Origin: Pseudisothecium myosuroides
Lineage: Eukaryota > Streptophyta > Bryopsida > Hypnales > Lembophyllaceae
NCBI GenBank assembly: GCA_951799445.1
Contig: OX637287.1
Coordinates: 52,233,724 to 52,297,723, forward strand
Length of the DNA: 64,000 nucleotides
Direction of reading: 5' to 3'
This document shows positions 33,542 through 44,700 of the stretch, piece by piece. How positions within the stretch are numbered: the first letter of the stretch is position 1; each line of letters begins with the position of its first letter. Made by a program: the position numbers and the translations under genes. A model generated the notes under the pieces. That model searched no databases and had not been told where the DNA came from. It saw only the letters and a list, made by a program, of their open reading frames with translations.

Positions 33542-35171
33542 TATTGAAGTCCTTGAGCTAAGTACACAATTATCGGCTGGCAGCCGACAGACCTTGATGA
33601 GTTCTACTGGTCACAGACTAATGTATGTAATTGATTAAATGATTAAAAATTCATTTTTTGAAAATATGATTTAACTTTTTGTCGGCTGGCAGCCGATACA
33701 TCATGCGAGTACCTAAATCATCCATGTGCAAGGTATATCGGCTGCCAGCCGACAAAGTTCGAGGACGGGCTGTTCACGGTCTCTCGGAACAATGTCGGCT
33801 GCCAGCCGAGATAGAGATCAACGTGCAGATGGGCGACACTACCAAATGAAGGAACCTCTGAAGAAGGCTATTTCAATGCATGAAAGAAGGAATTGTATCG
33901 GCGGCCAGCCGATACAACGGCAGGCAAGGTACCTGTCGCTCGCTGGAGTTGAGGATGCCATCGGTGCTGGCTGTAGTCTTTTATCGGCTGGCCAGACGCT
34001 CCTGTAGACTGGGAGTGATGCTCTCTCTCCTCAGGCTCAAAATGTATCGGCTACCCTAAAAACTGTGTCGGCGGCGCCTGATTACCTATCGGCGGGGAGG
34101 CAGGAGCTTAGGGATCCGACGGCGTATCAGCTGCAAGCCGGAGAGAGGGAGGGAGAGAGAGGGAGAGAGGGAGAGAGAGAGGGAGAGAGAGGGAGAGAGC
34201 AAGTGAGCAGTTGGAAATGAGGGAAAATGAGAGGAGCCAGGAGAGTATACCCCCCTCCTGAATGAAGTGACGGCTGCCAACTGGGAGGCAAAATGATGGC
34301 TTTCGTTAAGCGTTCATCCCTTTTTTCATCCATCCCCTGTTTTTCATCCAAAATCCGATACATCTCTCCGAGCCGAGGACATCAAAGTGACGAACACTCA
34401 TTACGAGAAGATGCGTACGTTTCGTTTCTTGATCCTGAAACGGACGTACCTATCCCTTTTGTAATCACAGCGAATTCATCCTTCTCCAGATTCAAATTTC
34501 AAGCGCCAAGTTGCTTCTCCCTCCTCCTTACTTAGGTCCAAATTGGGCTCCATTTCTTTCTTTCAGTTTCATTTGCTACTTGCGAGGACTCAGTCAGAAC
34601 ACGGTGGGTGCTTCAGGAATGAGTGGAATGCAGTGGAATTTAGGGCAATACAGTGAATGACTTGAATGCAGTGGATTGCAGTGTTGTCGGGAGTACAGTG
34701 AAATGCATTAGATTGAGCTCAGTTGTTTACAAAACAGTCAGAGACTTTGCAGCAAGTCAGGGTTCAGTCTGTGACTTCTTACTTCCTTTAATTTTGCAAT
34801 GTCAGTCCATTTACAGCTCTCCTCGAGAATGTTTGGTCATTCGGTCAAAGCATACTACCTAGATTGTTGAATTTGATTCGGAATATCGCTTACCGAGTGT
34901 TATTTAGGTACTGATCTGCGTGGTCTAGGGACATAACTTGTCCGTACAGTCTGTCTTGTCGGCTGCCAGCCCATAAGTTGGCTTCATGTCGGCTGCCCGC
35001 CGATAGAATCTGCAGTAGCGGGTTGGAAGCTAGAAATAGAAGCCTATTTGCGGATTGTAGCTCGTCCTACAAGTTGGTAATATGCGTATCGGCTGCCAAC
35101 CGATAAGTTGATTCGGGTCGGAGTGCATCGGCCGGTCTTTCATTGGAGGGGGTTCTCGCCTACTCTGCATC
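33542..35171. promoter_or_regulatory. Central divergent intergenic region with a cluster of palindromes
   Basis: It separates the leftward ParB/methyltransferase-like gene from the rightward DUF7869-like gene. At least ten palindrome copies lie here (33571, 33680, 33736, 33793, 33896, 33982, 34125, 34957, 34987, 35087), the densest set in the window, plus a GA-rich tract. This is where a shared promoter would be. No TATA box could be assigned. Acting as a control region is an inference. Confidence 0.5.
34140..34200. repeat. GA-rich (GAGAGGGA)n microsatellite
   Basis: An uninterrupted purine run of GAGAG and GGGAG units in the divergent intergenic region. GAGA tracts are common in plant promoters, but no function can be read from it. 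Confidence 0.88.
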
Positions 35172-38100
35172 ATGATTGAATCTGTTGACTACGGTTTGGA
35201 TGCGAGTCCCATTGAGGCATTCACAAAGAATGGCAGTTTTGGGAGACTGAAGTTGCGGAAGGGTATTGTAGTTGCTCTAACCCTGGAAGGATTCTATTAT
35301 GCTGGGCGGGCTGTCGTAGAAGAAGTTGTGAACCGGGACCCTTACCTTGTGCGTGTCCTTGTACTCGATGTCCCGGATAACCTGGACATGAAGATTCCGT
35401 TTCCAGAGGGGGACTTGCTTTTTCTCCACCACTGCCCGGGAAGGTCTATTGTGTGGGAGGCGGGCAATCTTTATCCCCATGAGGAAGCGGAAGGGACTCT
35501 TTGCGCTGGTGTCGGCCGGCAGCCGATACAAGTGAACACAGACGAAAAGCCCATACAACAGTTCCTTTCACTTAATCTTAATATGGAGGTCGCTCTTCTG
35601 CAGACTGTGGGACCCGACCTGCAATATGCGGGGGTTGGCGTAATTGAGGAATTCTCTCCGAAGGGTTTCTGGGAAGGCTTCCGTGTTCCACATAGCTTCT
35701 TCCTGGTTGTCAGACTACTGCAAGTCGTTGATGAATTTAAGGATCACAATGCCTACTGCGAGATTCCAGATTACATGACCCTCAAACTCTATGTCGGATA
35801 CAAAATTCTCTGGAGTGGTTACAAGGTCCGGCCTATCGGTTCCTCCAATTTGTCGCCTTCGACTGTCAGCGGCCAGCCGACATATACCCCGTTGGACCGA
35901 CTGGAGCAGCCATTTCTGGATGTTAACTGCAAAAGTGGTGGGAGCTCATATGACTTCCGCGCTAATGTTGGCGAAGCGGCAGGGGATCAGAATCTTGTCG
36001 TCGCATCGGACGAAGATGATCGAGAAGATAGGATGTACTCGTTCGACAATGAAATCCGTGGGTCCCCTAATTAGAGTCCCAACGTGCATGGTTTCAGTAG
36101 CGATGGCGATGACGGATCCGATCCTAGCGCTGACGAGAACTTATTTGATTTCGACGCGTTTATTGGAACCAGTGGAAGTGGAAACCTCGACTGCCTCTTT
36201 GATGGAACACAATCGGTTCTTCCATTCCCTGACAGACCACTTTGGAGAAATCAATACTGTGAGCTTTTGAATGACGACTTCTCTGTCTTCGGAAGGGTGA
36301 TGATCCAGGTTTGCCTTCCAAACGAGGCCTGCGACGACGGCGTCCTGGGAGATTCGGATGTGGGTGTCATGTTCGTTTCTGACCATGAGGAACTTCAGAT
36401 GACAACCATGCGCTGGAGGTTGTCCCATACAAGATTAGGAGGCAAGCTACTTTCAGAAATTGTCACGCTCTGCTCCGAGGCTGCTGAGATGAATGAGTCC
36501 GACGACGGTGGAATGCAGGGAGTTCCGAAAAATCCATACCGGTCGGTCCGACGAAAGGTACTTCGGAAGGATTGCGGGAGCTTGTCGAAACTGAAAATGA
36601 AGATGTCGGAACTTGACATACGGAAGGTTAGTTCCCAGAAGTGCTGCGAGCTTAGATGCTGCCAGAGCTTTCCATGGGAGGAAATCAGGAGTCTACGATG
36701 AAAATTCTATGCTTGCACATTCGAGACCAGAAGAGAGACGGCATATGCCGTTCATAGTCAACTGCATGCAGGTGTTATTGCAGGAAAGAAGTTTGTTACT
36801 CTGGCAAATGTTGACGTCTGCGAGAACACCTGGTATATCATTCACGGGGTCTCCATGTCGGCCTACCATGTGTACAAGGCCGCGGCCGCTGGAGGATCCA
36901 TTAGCGGGTCGCATGGAAACGCGGGGGCTCGGCGACCACGTCCGCAGACTATTCAAGCTCAAGCAACTTTGACGACAATCATCAACGAGAATGCTGACCA
37001 GATGCCAAACGAGTTCAGACTTGTTGGAAATAAGCGCGTGGACAATCTCAAGGTAGTCCCCTCCGCAATGAACTGGGATCACATGCGCGAGCAAGTTAAT
37101 CATGTAAGTGTTCGCCATATTCCTCTCTTATCCTGCAGGAAGTCGTTGCTTCTGTCGACTGCCAGCCGACACTGTCTACTCTAGCTGCCTTGCGTTGAAT
37201 TCACCCTCCGCCTCGCGGTTCTGCTATAATTCTACGTAATTGGGTATGTCCATGCACTCTACTTCTGTCGGCTGGCAGCCGATAGAACTGTCTCTCCCTC
37301 CAGCGTATCTCATAGTGATTGTTCTGCCTTTTAGGTCAATGGAATCTGCAATATGAAGCCGGTCTCGCAGTCTGCCATTAGCCGTCTTCGGAAAGCTCAT
37401 TTTAAGATCGTCAAGGTCAAGGCGGTTGGAAGCAATTTCTCCAAATGTACAAAATGCGACTTTCTTGTCGAGTTCATTGCGAAATACCCTAGAGGATGTG
37501 ACGAGTGGCAGTCCCTCGTGGACGACAGAGAACGGCATCTCAATTACCAGCGCGCTTTTCGGAATGTCTGGTGGTTGGACTTCACAGTCCGTGCGGAATC
37601 CGTCCAAGTTCCTATGCATTATTCATGACAAGATGGACACCACAAAGACCGCTATTCCCAGGATGCAGCGCATCACCAAGGCAACCGCCGGACTCGGACA
37701 GATACCAATCTCGTGTACTGGTATGCTTACACATGGGCATGGTGACGGCGCGTATGCTCATTATTCCACATCGCTGTGGCCGGGGGATTCAAATTTCACA
37801 ATATCGTCGCTCTGCAGGGTCTTTCGGGCTCTGGAGCTGCCCCCTGTTCGGGAGTCCAAGATCCTGTTCTCATCGCCACCGCTGAACAACTTCTTTGAAG
37901 CTCTGCTGCATGGTAAATCACGATGCAGTGCATCCATTCCTGCGTCCTCGGAAGGAGTCACAATTGCTCCAGGACCAGGACGACCTCATGTTCCACTTCC
38001 GAGGAAGCTGTTCTTGCAACTGGACAATTCCGCGAAGGCAACAAAAATCAGTTCCTCATGACATTCTGCTCATTACTCACTGCTGGGCGCATCTTCAAGG

Positions 38101-39347
38101 AAGTGACTGTCGGGTTTCTCATTGTTGGTCATACGGACGAGGACATTGATGCGCACTTCAGTTATCTTTCTAAGCTGATCAAAAAGAAAAACACTTACGT
38201 TCTCGCTGACCTCATGAAGGCGTTCATGGATTCCCAGAAGACTGTAGCCTTCATCCCGGAGTTCGTTCAGGAGGTTGCTGACTTCAAATCCTACCTGAAA
38301 GGCTTTCATCATGATGGTGTGAACAAGATCGTGGGACTTGGGGATAAACACCTGTTCAAATTCTACGTGGAAGAGTCTGGAGTTGATCGAGGATGGCCGG
38401 TGATGAGGTACAAGAAAAAGACAACAGATTCTTCGTGGCTTCCTTCTGGGCCACCTGTGAAAATGTGGGTAGCGGACGAAGATGGGAACCCGAAAATTCC
38501 GATGGGGGACCCTGTCCCTGTTCCGTTCAAGGCTCTCTGGGAGAACGTGGACATAAATCCGAGGAAGTGAAATGCAGACAAGGAAGCTGCCAGGGCTAGC
38601 GAATGCAACGAAAAACAGACCTTCATCAAGAATGGAATTGCAAAGTACATTGAATTCTGGAAGTCGGGAATGGCCAGGAACAAGCGGTACGTAGAGGAAA
38701 TGGCAGGTTGTGTGGCATACTGGGAACGAATTCACTCTGAAATTTGTTTGCCGCTGCCACCGACACCTACATTGCTTCGGGAGGGGTTCTGGCCGTTGTC
38801 TGACTGGACAAGAGATCATAAATCTGCGTTTACTGAAGAGGGAGCGGATCCAAATAATCCACCTGACACAACTCCAGAGGACGACCCAGAACCTGCTCCA
38901 TACTGCGGGCCGGCGAAGGACAAGCCCAAGTTGAGCTTCAACCCCTTTCGGGATGTTCTGCTGGGTGACTTTGTTCTCTGTCGACCTTGTCACAATAATT
39001 ACCTTCCTGTTTGGCTTGGGCGGGTGCTGGAGTGTGTGGTCATGACTCCAGGGCCATCCTATGGTACTTTCAAGGTGGAAAGGTGGACTCCAATGAAGGC
39101 TAAGAGGGAGGGAAAAGCGGTTGTGGCGAGGGAGTGCTGGACCCATAGGTGGCATAAGGAACTTCGTCTTCCACAGGTTGTTCATGTTCACATTGTCATG
39201 TACTCGCACCGAATGCCCTCGCATGCGAAGAAAGGACCTTCGACATCTCATCTTATTCCGGAGCCCTCCGTTATTGCTGCAATTGCGAATCTGGAGGCCA
39301 TGGGCGCAACGATTGACGGAGATGCTGACGAGGAGGGAGATGACTAG
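35172..39347 (+). CDS. DUF7869-type (DDE/RNase H-like) gene, transposase candidate, broken
   Basis: Exon 1 is 35172-37103; the intron 37104-37334 (GTAAGT...TTTTAG) holds two palindromes; exon 2 is 37335-39347. One frame runs throughout apart from damage: TAG at 36072-36074, TGA at 36699-36701, TGA at 38568-38570, a one-base gain near 37580 and a one-base loss near 38036. N-terminal half: two similar beta-rich segments (LEGFYYAGRAVVEEV and DLQYAGVGVIEEF). Then a CCELRCC stretch, VDVCENTWYIIHGVS with SHGN, and CTKCDFL. The C-terminal domain carries IIHDKMDTTKTAIPR, GMLTHGHG, LFLQLDNSAK and FLIVGHTDEDIDAHFS, the signature order of DUF7869 proteins. The Asp residues in DKMD, LDN and DEDID could form a DDE-like site. 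It is found in eukaryotic mobile elements as I recall the family; the transposase role is an inference. Confidence 0.68.
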
Positions 39348-40246
39348 CGCCTCAAGTCTTTTTTGTGATGTCGGCTTCCAACCGATAGAGTGAGTTTCGT
39401 TATGTGGTTGTTGTCTGATTCCTTTGCTGGCCGGGCGGGGAAGTCGGGCGGTGGTGTCGGCTGCCAGCTGACATGGAGGACACTGCTGCGTATTTTTCGA
39501 GATGTTACGGGCATAGTTTTGTTTTTTGTGAACGGCACCGGATGTGGACTTTATCTTTTTTTGTTTTGGATCAGGATGGGAGTAGCTTCAGGTCTGCAAT
39601 ATCTTTATTCGGCACACTTGATATTTAGCCTTACTATCGGCTGCCCGCTGACAAAGCTAGCGTCTGTGAGCAGAGCATTTTTAGCTATGACATTTTTGGT
39701 CGTTGGAGTCTGGCTTCTGCTCTTTTAGTCGTGAATGGCATCGGATCTGTAACTTTTTGTTTTTATTATAATTGAAACTCCTCTGAGAGCGATTTTCCAA
39801 CTTTGATTTCTGCTGAGCTCTTGGAATGCTGACTTTTCCTTTTCTGATGTTAGCTGTACTGTGTATACTTTGCTGCATATATATTACTCTCGTCTCTGGT
39901 ATCAGCTGCCAACTGATACGTGTTCGGGGTTGTTTCCTGTTTGGTGTTTGGATATCAAATGAAATGAGTTTTAGCCTTTGTTTTGGGGATCGCCTTCGTT
40001 TTTGTTGCACGGTCATAGGCAACTCTTCTAGTATCACAATGTCCTTGCAACTAAATTATTCTAGTAGTTGTGTTTTCTACTATAATCAAATTATGTTTCA
40101 TGAATCTATTTTTCTAGACAAGCACTTTACCTGGACACATAGAAAGCTTCAAATCATTCCATGTGGGTGGGCGGCCGACTCCTTTTAATCACTTTCTTTT
40201 TTTCTTTTAAGTGATTTCAGTCTATGAATTTGTCTATATTTGGTGT
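39348..40246. other. Right flank of the unit, with four palindromes and no gene
   Basis: It contains palindrome copies at 39369, 39455, 39637 and 39900, the last nearest to the right terminal repeat. The rest is T-rich. Short open frames here have no recognisable domain and are likely chance. Confidence 0.5.
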
Positions 40247-40270
40247 ATTTGTCCATAATTAGTTAAATAT
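40247..40270 (-). repeat. Right candidate terminal inverted repeat (24 bp)
   Basis: Exact reverse complement of 25333-25356. Immediately outside lies TTCACGGTCATAGGG, which is also the terminal signature of another element family, so the true boundary is ambiguous. Confidence 0.6.
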
Positions 40271-41199
40271 GGGTTCACGGTCATAGGGATTAATAATAAA
40301 ATTTTGGAATTTTTCCTCTATTTACTTTGTTGACTTCTAAAATTTCAAGTTTTTTTTTTGTCAATGCTCTAGGCTTACAAAACATACGCTCACTTCTCTC
40401 AAGTTCACGCTTTTAGGCTCACAATTTAGCGTCATTGCTTTAAGGGAAACATAATCCAACAAATTTTATTGAAAACAAACATTGGATGAAGGAGATACAA
40501 ACCCCCAAAGTTGCAGCCATCAAATGCATTTTGGTGAACTCAAATTGAATCTGTGAACTTCGATTGGCTTCCAAAAAATCAATACATCTTGGTTTGATTT
40601 GAAAATTTTACCACTAAAACTAGAAGAGAGTACAAATTTGCCAACAAATTTTTTTGAATTTGGACATTGGATGCAAAAGTTATAGCACTTTGAATTAGAA
40701 TGTGAGGATACTTTTGGTCACCTTGGGCAGTGAGGGATTAATACTTTAACATTGCCATTGTAAGGCCAGGTGGGAACACACCTTTATCTAAGTATAGGCT
40801 TTTTGAGTGTATGATATCAATGTCTCTTCTCACCATCACCTACATTTTTCATAACAATTTTATTTTATTTTGAGAATATATGCTATTGTTACTCTTTAAC
40901 CTTGTAACACCATGGAGAACAAAATGTGCTCAATCACTTTTTGGATTCCTATAGAAATGAGAAAAGCACCTATTCATCCAACAATTAGATCATTTTTTGG
41001 CTCACTACATTTGTTATAGGTCTCCATCCAAAACCTAGACACTATTCTACTTGCATTTAAGGACAACAACAACAATTCATAGTGTTGATTTTTAATGCAT
41101 TGTTGGTTTTGGTCACACTTATCTTACATCATATCTAAAAAATTATACAAATTTCATATTTTGATTCAATCATGACAATTTCAAGTTTGATACAGATGA
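40271..41199. mobile_element. AT-rich region starting with a terminus of the CGGTCATAGG element family
   Basis: CGGTCATAGGG at about 40278, then CTCTAGGCTTACAA and GCTCAC...GCTCACAATTTAGCG up to 40445, echo the terminus at 21037-21143. Further in, GAAAATTTTACCAC followed by AAAACTAGA near 40600 matches a stretch near 24070. The partner end could not be found. The remainder is non-coding. Confidence 0.4.
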
Positions 41200-41402
41200 C
41201 ATTCAATAGCATTGGTTGGCACTGCCTTGGTTCTACAATGGAGGGTGTGGAATATTCCACATCTAATAATATTTCATCAGTAGCTATTGAACAAGTGGAA
41301 GATGCAGAGGAAAACAAGTGAGCATGAAGACTGTTGGGTGTGGAATATTCCACCCCTTGCACTATAGAACCAAGTGGCAATGCCAACCAATGCTACTGAA
41401 TG
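41200..41402. mobile_element. MITE-like inverted-repeat element (about 200 bp)
   Basis: The outer arms CATTCAATAGCATTGGTTGG and CCAACCAATGCTACTGAATG are near-perfect inverted copies. Inside, GTGGAATATTCCAC, itself a 14-bp palindrome, occurs at 41247-41260 and 41340-41353. No target duplication could be assigned. Confidence 0.65.
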
Positions 41403-41701
41403 TTATGCAGTTGAAGATACAATCCATCACAATATCAAAACTTTAAAAAATAAAATAAAACTAGAAAGACAATTTTAGCAAAATTTAGTTTCATCATCGG
41501 TTAAATCAACAATGACAAACTAAATGATGGCACATTCAGAATGGAATTTATATATTTTCTCCCAAAAAATCGGAATAAAATTTACCTTCTTACTCTGAAG
41601 CAATTGAATGTACTGTATGGACAATTGGAGTATTCGTTGAAGATAAAAAAAACCATAGCTGTCTTACTGAACAACAGGTATAATCTTTCCGTGTCATGAA
41701 A

Positions 41702-44700
41702 TCAGGTGTGCAAATCCGTATTGTATGAGCTTGATGGAATTTCATTATACAGCCAGTCATAGAAACTTTGAGAGCGAGTGCCTGTTGCTCGAGTTTTTGA
41801 GGATATAATCTGTGCTCGTGGAATACGTCGCTCCTCGTAAGTCCTCAGAGCAGAGCTGTTCAAACATGCGTGGCATAAGTATCGTTCATTACTTTTAGGA
41901 GCTGTTCTACTTAATTTAACACAATAAGGGGAAATTTTCACCAATGCCAGGCAGCTGAATCTAGCAGCGGTAATGGCAGACGACTAGGCAACACAGGTAT
42001 AGCCATTTGATACCTTCCAACTCAATGGGAATCCATCACAACAAGATAGAAAATGCGATTTCAGAAGATAGAAAATTCAGGATATGCAAGCTTCTCGATC
42101 TTGCATCTTAGAAACCTTCAAGCACAGCGAGGGTGACAAAGAAACCTCAAGTCAGAAGCTGAAGAAAGTTGAATTGCCAGTTCCAATCCATCCTCAAACG
42201 CCATGTTGGCTCCTTGTCCTAAAGCCGGTGTAACGGCATGTGCCGCATCTGCAGACCCCTCAAAATTCTTCAATGTTATTCTTGTAGGCATTTGTCAAAA
42301 CCTTTGAACGAAGCTTTAACTCGGTACATAGCCGCATCCAAAGCCAGATACTTTTTAGAGTACTGCATGGATATTAAAATACGTATCCTGTTGTGCCTCT
42401 TGATTAGGGCTTAATCCATAGGACATGCAGTAGCAAGAATAACAGTCTGATCAAATCCAATAAAATTAGCAGCCCAGACATTGGCAGTAATGCTGGTCTC
42501 GTAAAACTGAATGGCTTTTAACTCATACTGTTTAGCTTCGGTTGGACCAAGTGCAGGAACAAAAACCCTGAAAACATCGAAGGTCTAGATTCAAGGTACG
42601 AGGTCTAGATTCAACCGTAAGGTGCTGGTGCTTGTGAGAAACCTCGCCAAGAGAACATTCAGTCGGACGAACGAAATACGTTTCGATAATACCTACAGGG
42701 CTCACATAAGACCATGCGACCAATTTATCCAATTTCTTAGTCGTACCTCCAAGGACAGCAACTCGTCCATTCGTCCATTTTGTGAGAACAGGAAGGTCCA
42801 ATACTCTCCGCTCCAATATTAAAGCAGGATCTGTCGCCTGAACTCCGCCATAAACATTCCCTTCTGAATCTTTGGCAATTTATCTATCTAATGACCTTAA
42901 TTCAAATTCTTTCAGGAATACTGAATCAACTCAAATTATGTCGACAACATTAGTGACGGTCAAACATCACTACTAGATGGGCGCAACAGAAAATCAATGG
43001 TAATTGTTGGATGCAAACAGCGCCCTGAGAATAAGTGGCCGTGAAAAGACCACACAGTGCTGATGAAATAATAACGGAGCACAACAACGGTGAGATGCTG
43101 AACCTCAAGTATGTGAAGAGCAAGATCCCATCCCCTGAATTCTTGCCTCAATCTTGCTTTTGCCTCTTCTAAGTTTTCTGATCTTACTTGAGCTCGCCCA
43201 TCCGTAGCCTCATCAGTCAAGCTGTAAGCCCAATACAGCTTATCACCAACACCGTTAATGACAAACATTGTCTTTCCATTCTGTGCTGCACTGATTGTGC
43301 CCACTCGTAAGGCCTGCATACGGAGTAGTAACTTCAACTTCAGAGAAATATAGATATCGTGGGAAAGAATTAACCAGAACAATATAGATATTCAGGGAAA
43401 GAATTAAAGCAAAACCCCAAGCCGTAACCTACATTCAGTCAAAAACAGGGAGACGAGCTAAAATCTCGGATTGAAGAGACTCAGCTCGATCCCGTGAACT
43501 ACACAAGATATTCCAACTACATCACTTTAAGAAAAATTCAGTGTAACGACTACGTACACCAAAGGACATGTCAGACATTCACCTCACCTAAAGCACCTCT
43601 TTAAAGCAGTAATTCAGACAAAAAAAGATGAGGAGGTAACCGGGTGATGGCACAGCTTTGCGTCAATTACAGCGCGCCACATTGTACGTCCGTTGTCGCG
43701 AGGAGTCATAAAGCTAAACGTCTTGGACCGAACAATCGATCGTATGCCATCAGCACCGATCACCAGAGGGGCCTGGTTCAACATTGCAAATCACGCTCTT
43801 TCATGCACTGCCCAAAACCCATTGGGCAGAGAGAGAGCTTCAAAAGTGACAATGACATCAGCACTTAAAAAGAAATTCCCGGAGAAGCATTAACACACAC
43901 GTCGTTGAACAAAATCAAAAGGATAGTTGATCTATAGAATAGCGATACTTAACACCAATAAGCAAGCTGACGTGACGCATAGATAAACAATGATCACCAT
44001 GTGCAGCATATTACCGTGACTGATACTGTTTCTTCGTCTTTTTTGAAGTGAACCGTGGCTCCTTCGTCGTCCTATGTTTTTCATGAAACCAGCGGATAGG
44101 AAACAACAAGATGAGTTTCAGTGGTACAAAGAAAGGTGACTACAAGTAAGTAATTCGAAGAAGGATGTGGTTTCAGCAGTGGGACTGAAGGGATAATAAA
44201 GAATGAGACAAAAGTCTTAAACCTGAGTTACGTCCAGACATTCGTGCCCATAATGCTTGCACTCATCGGGTAAAGCATCTGAGAGAATGTTAAGTAAATG
44301 GCGCCAAAGGATGGCAATTACAGGTTGTCCATAGGTCTTCTCCATGCGCTCACTGAGCTCCCATGATCCCAGTAAATCTCCATTGATGGGGTCTATTATC
44401 AGCGCTGGTGCATCTGTGCGACCTGCTTCACGTATCTGCACTATGGGCAGCAGCTGACAAGTCAGAAGATATGATTACTCAAGTGAACTACCAAGTCCAA
44501 AATGAAGCTCAGGTTTCCATGTCTGAGCTACAGTATATGCACTCGTTCTCACCAATGTTAGTAGCTCTCTACATACACAGAAGCGTTCATGATGTTCTAG
44601 CACCAAGGAAAACAGACTAACATACCTTCTTTATAATGTTTGGATCTGCCTGGCTAAGACTCTTACATCCATTGGGAAACAAGGAGAGCAGCGTTCCCTC

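Larger units (their letters stand above)
25729..39918. repeat. Dispersed 19-bp palindrome family TRTCGGCTGSCAGCCGAYA (about 28 copies)
   Basis: Two 9-bp arms flank one central G or C. Starts: 25729, 25904, 27769, 28403, 29378, 29778, 30510, 31950, 32006, 32622, 33571, 33680, 33736, 33793, 33896, 34957, 34987, 35087, 35510, 35864, 37153, 37266, 39369, 39455, 39637, 39900, plus degenerate copies at 33982 and 34125 and half-sites near 34045 and 34087. Nearly all lie in introns, between exons or in the central divergent region; 29778, 35510 and 35864 lie in open frames. Most changes are G to A or C to T, often at the TCGG/CCGA CpG. Spacing is irregular. Confidence 0.93.
25323..40280. mobile_element. 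Candidate ~15-kb DNA transposon-like unit with two divergent gene groups
   Basis: A 24-bp exact inverted match flanks the block: 25333-25356 begins ATATTTAACTAATTATGG, and 40247-40270 is its reverse complement. About ten more outward bases match except mainly for transitions, and an internal CATAG...GAAAT block also recurs after an indel. Inside are a DUF7869/DDE-like gene rightward, a ParB-methyltransferase-like gene and FCP1-like modules leftward, and about 28 copies of a 19-bp palindrome seen nowhere else in the window. I found no clear target duplication, so the ends are provisional. The reading frames are broken, so this copy looks dead. Confidence 0.5.

Noticed and set aside
38073..39251. 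392-residue minus-strand open frame
   Set aside because: It lies opposite the recognisable DUF7869-type coding frame and has no domain; it is a shadow.
25729..39918. CRISPR-like array of palindromic repeats
   Set aside because: Spacing is irregular (30 bp to 2 kb), orientation is meaningless for a palindrome, there is no cas gene, and the host is a eukaryote.
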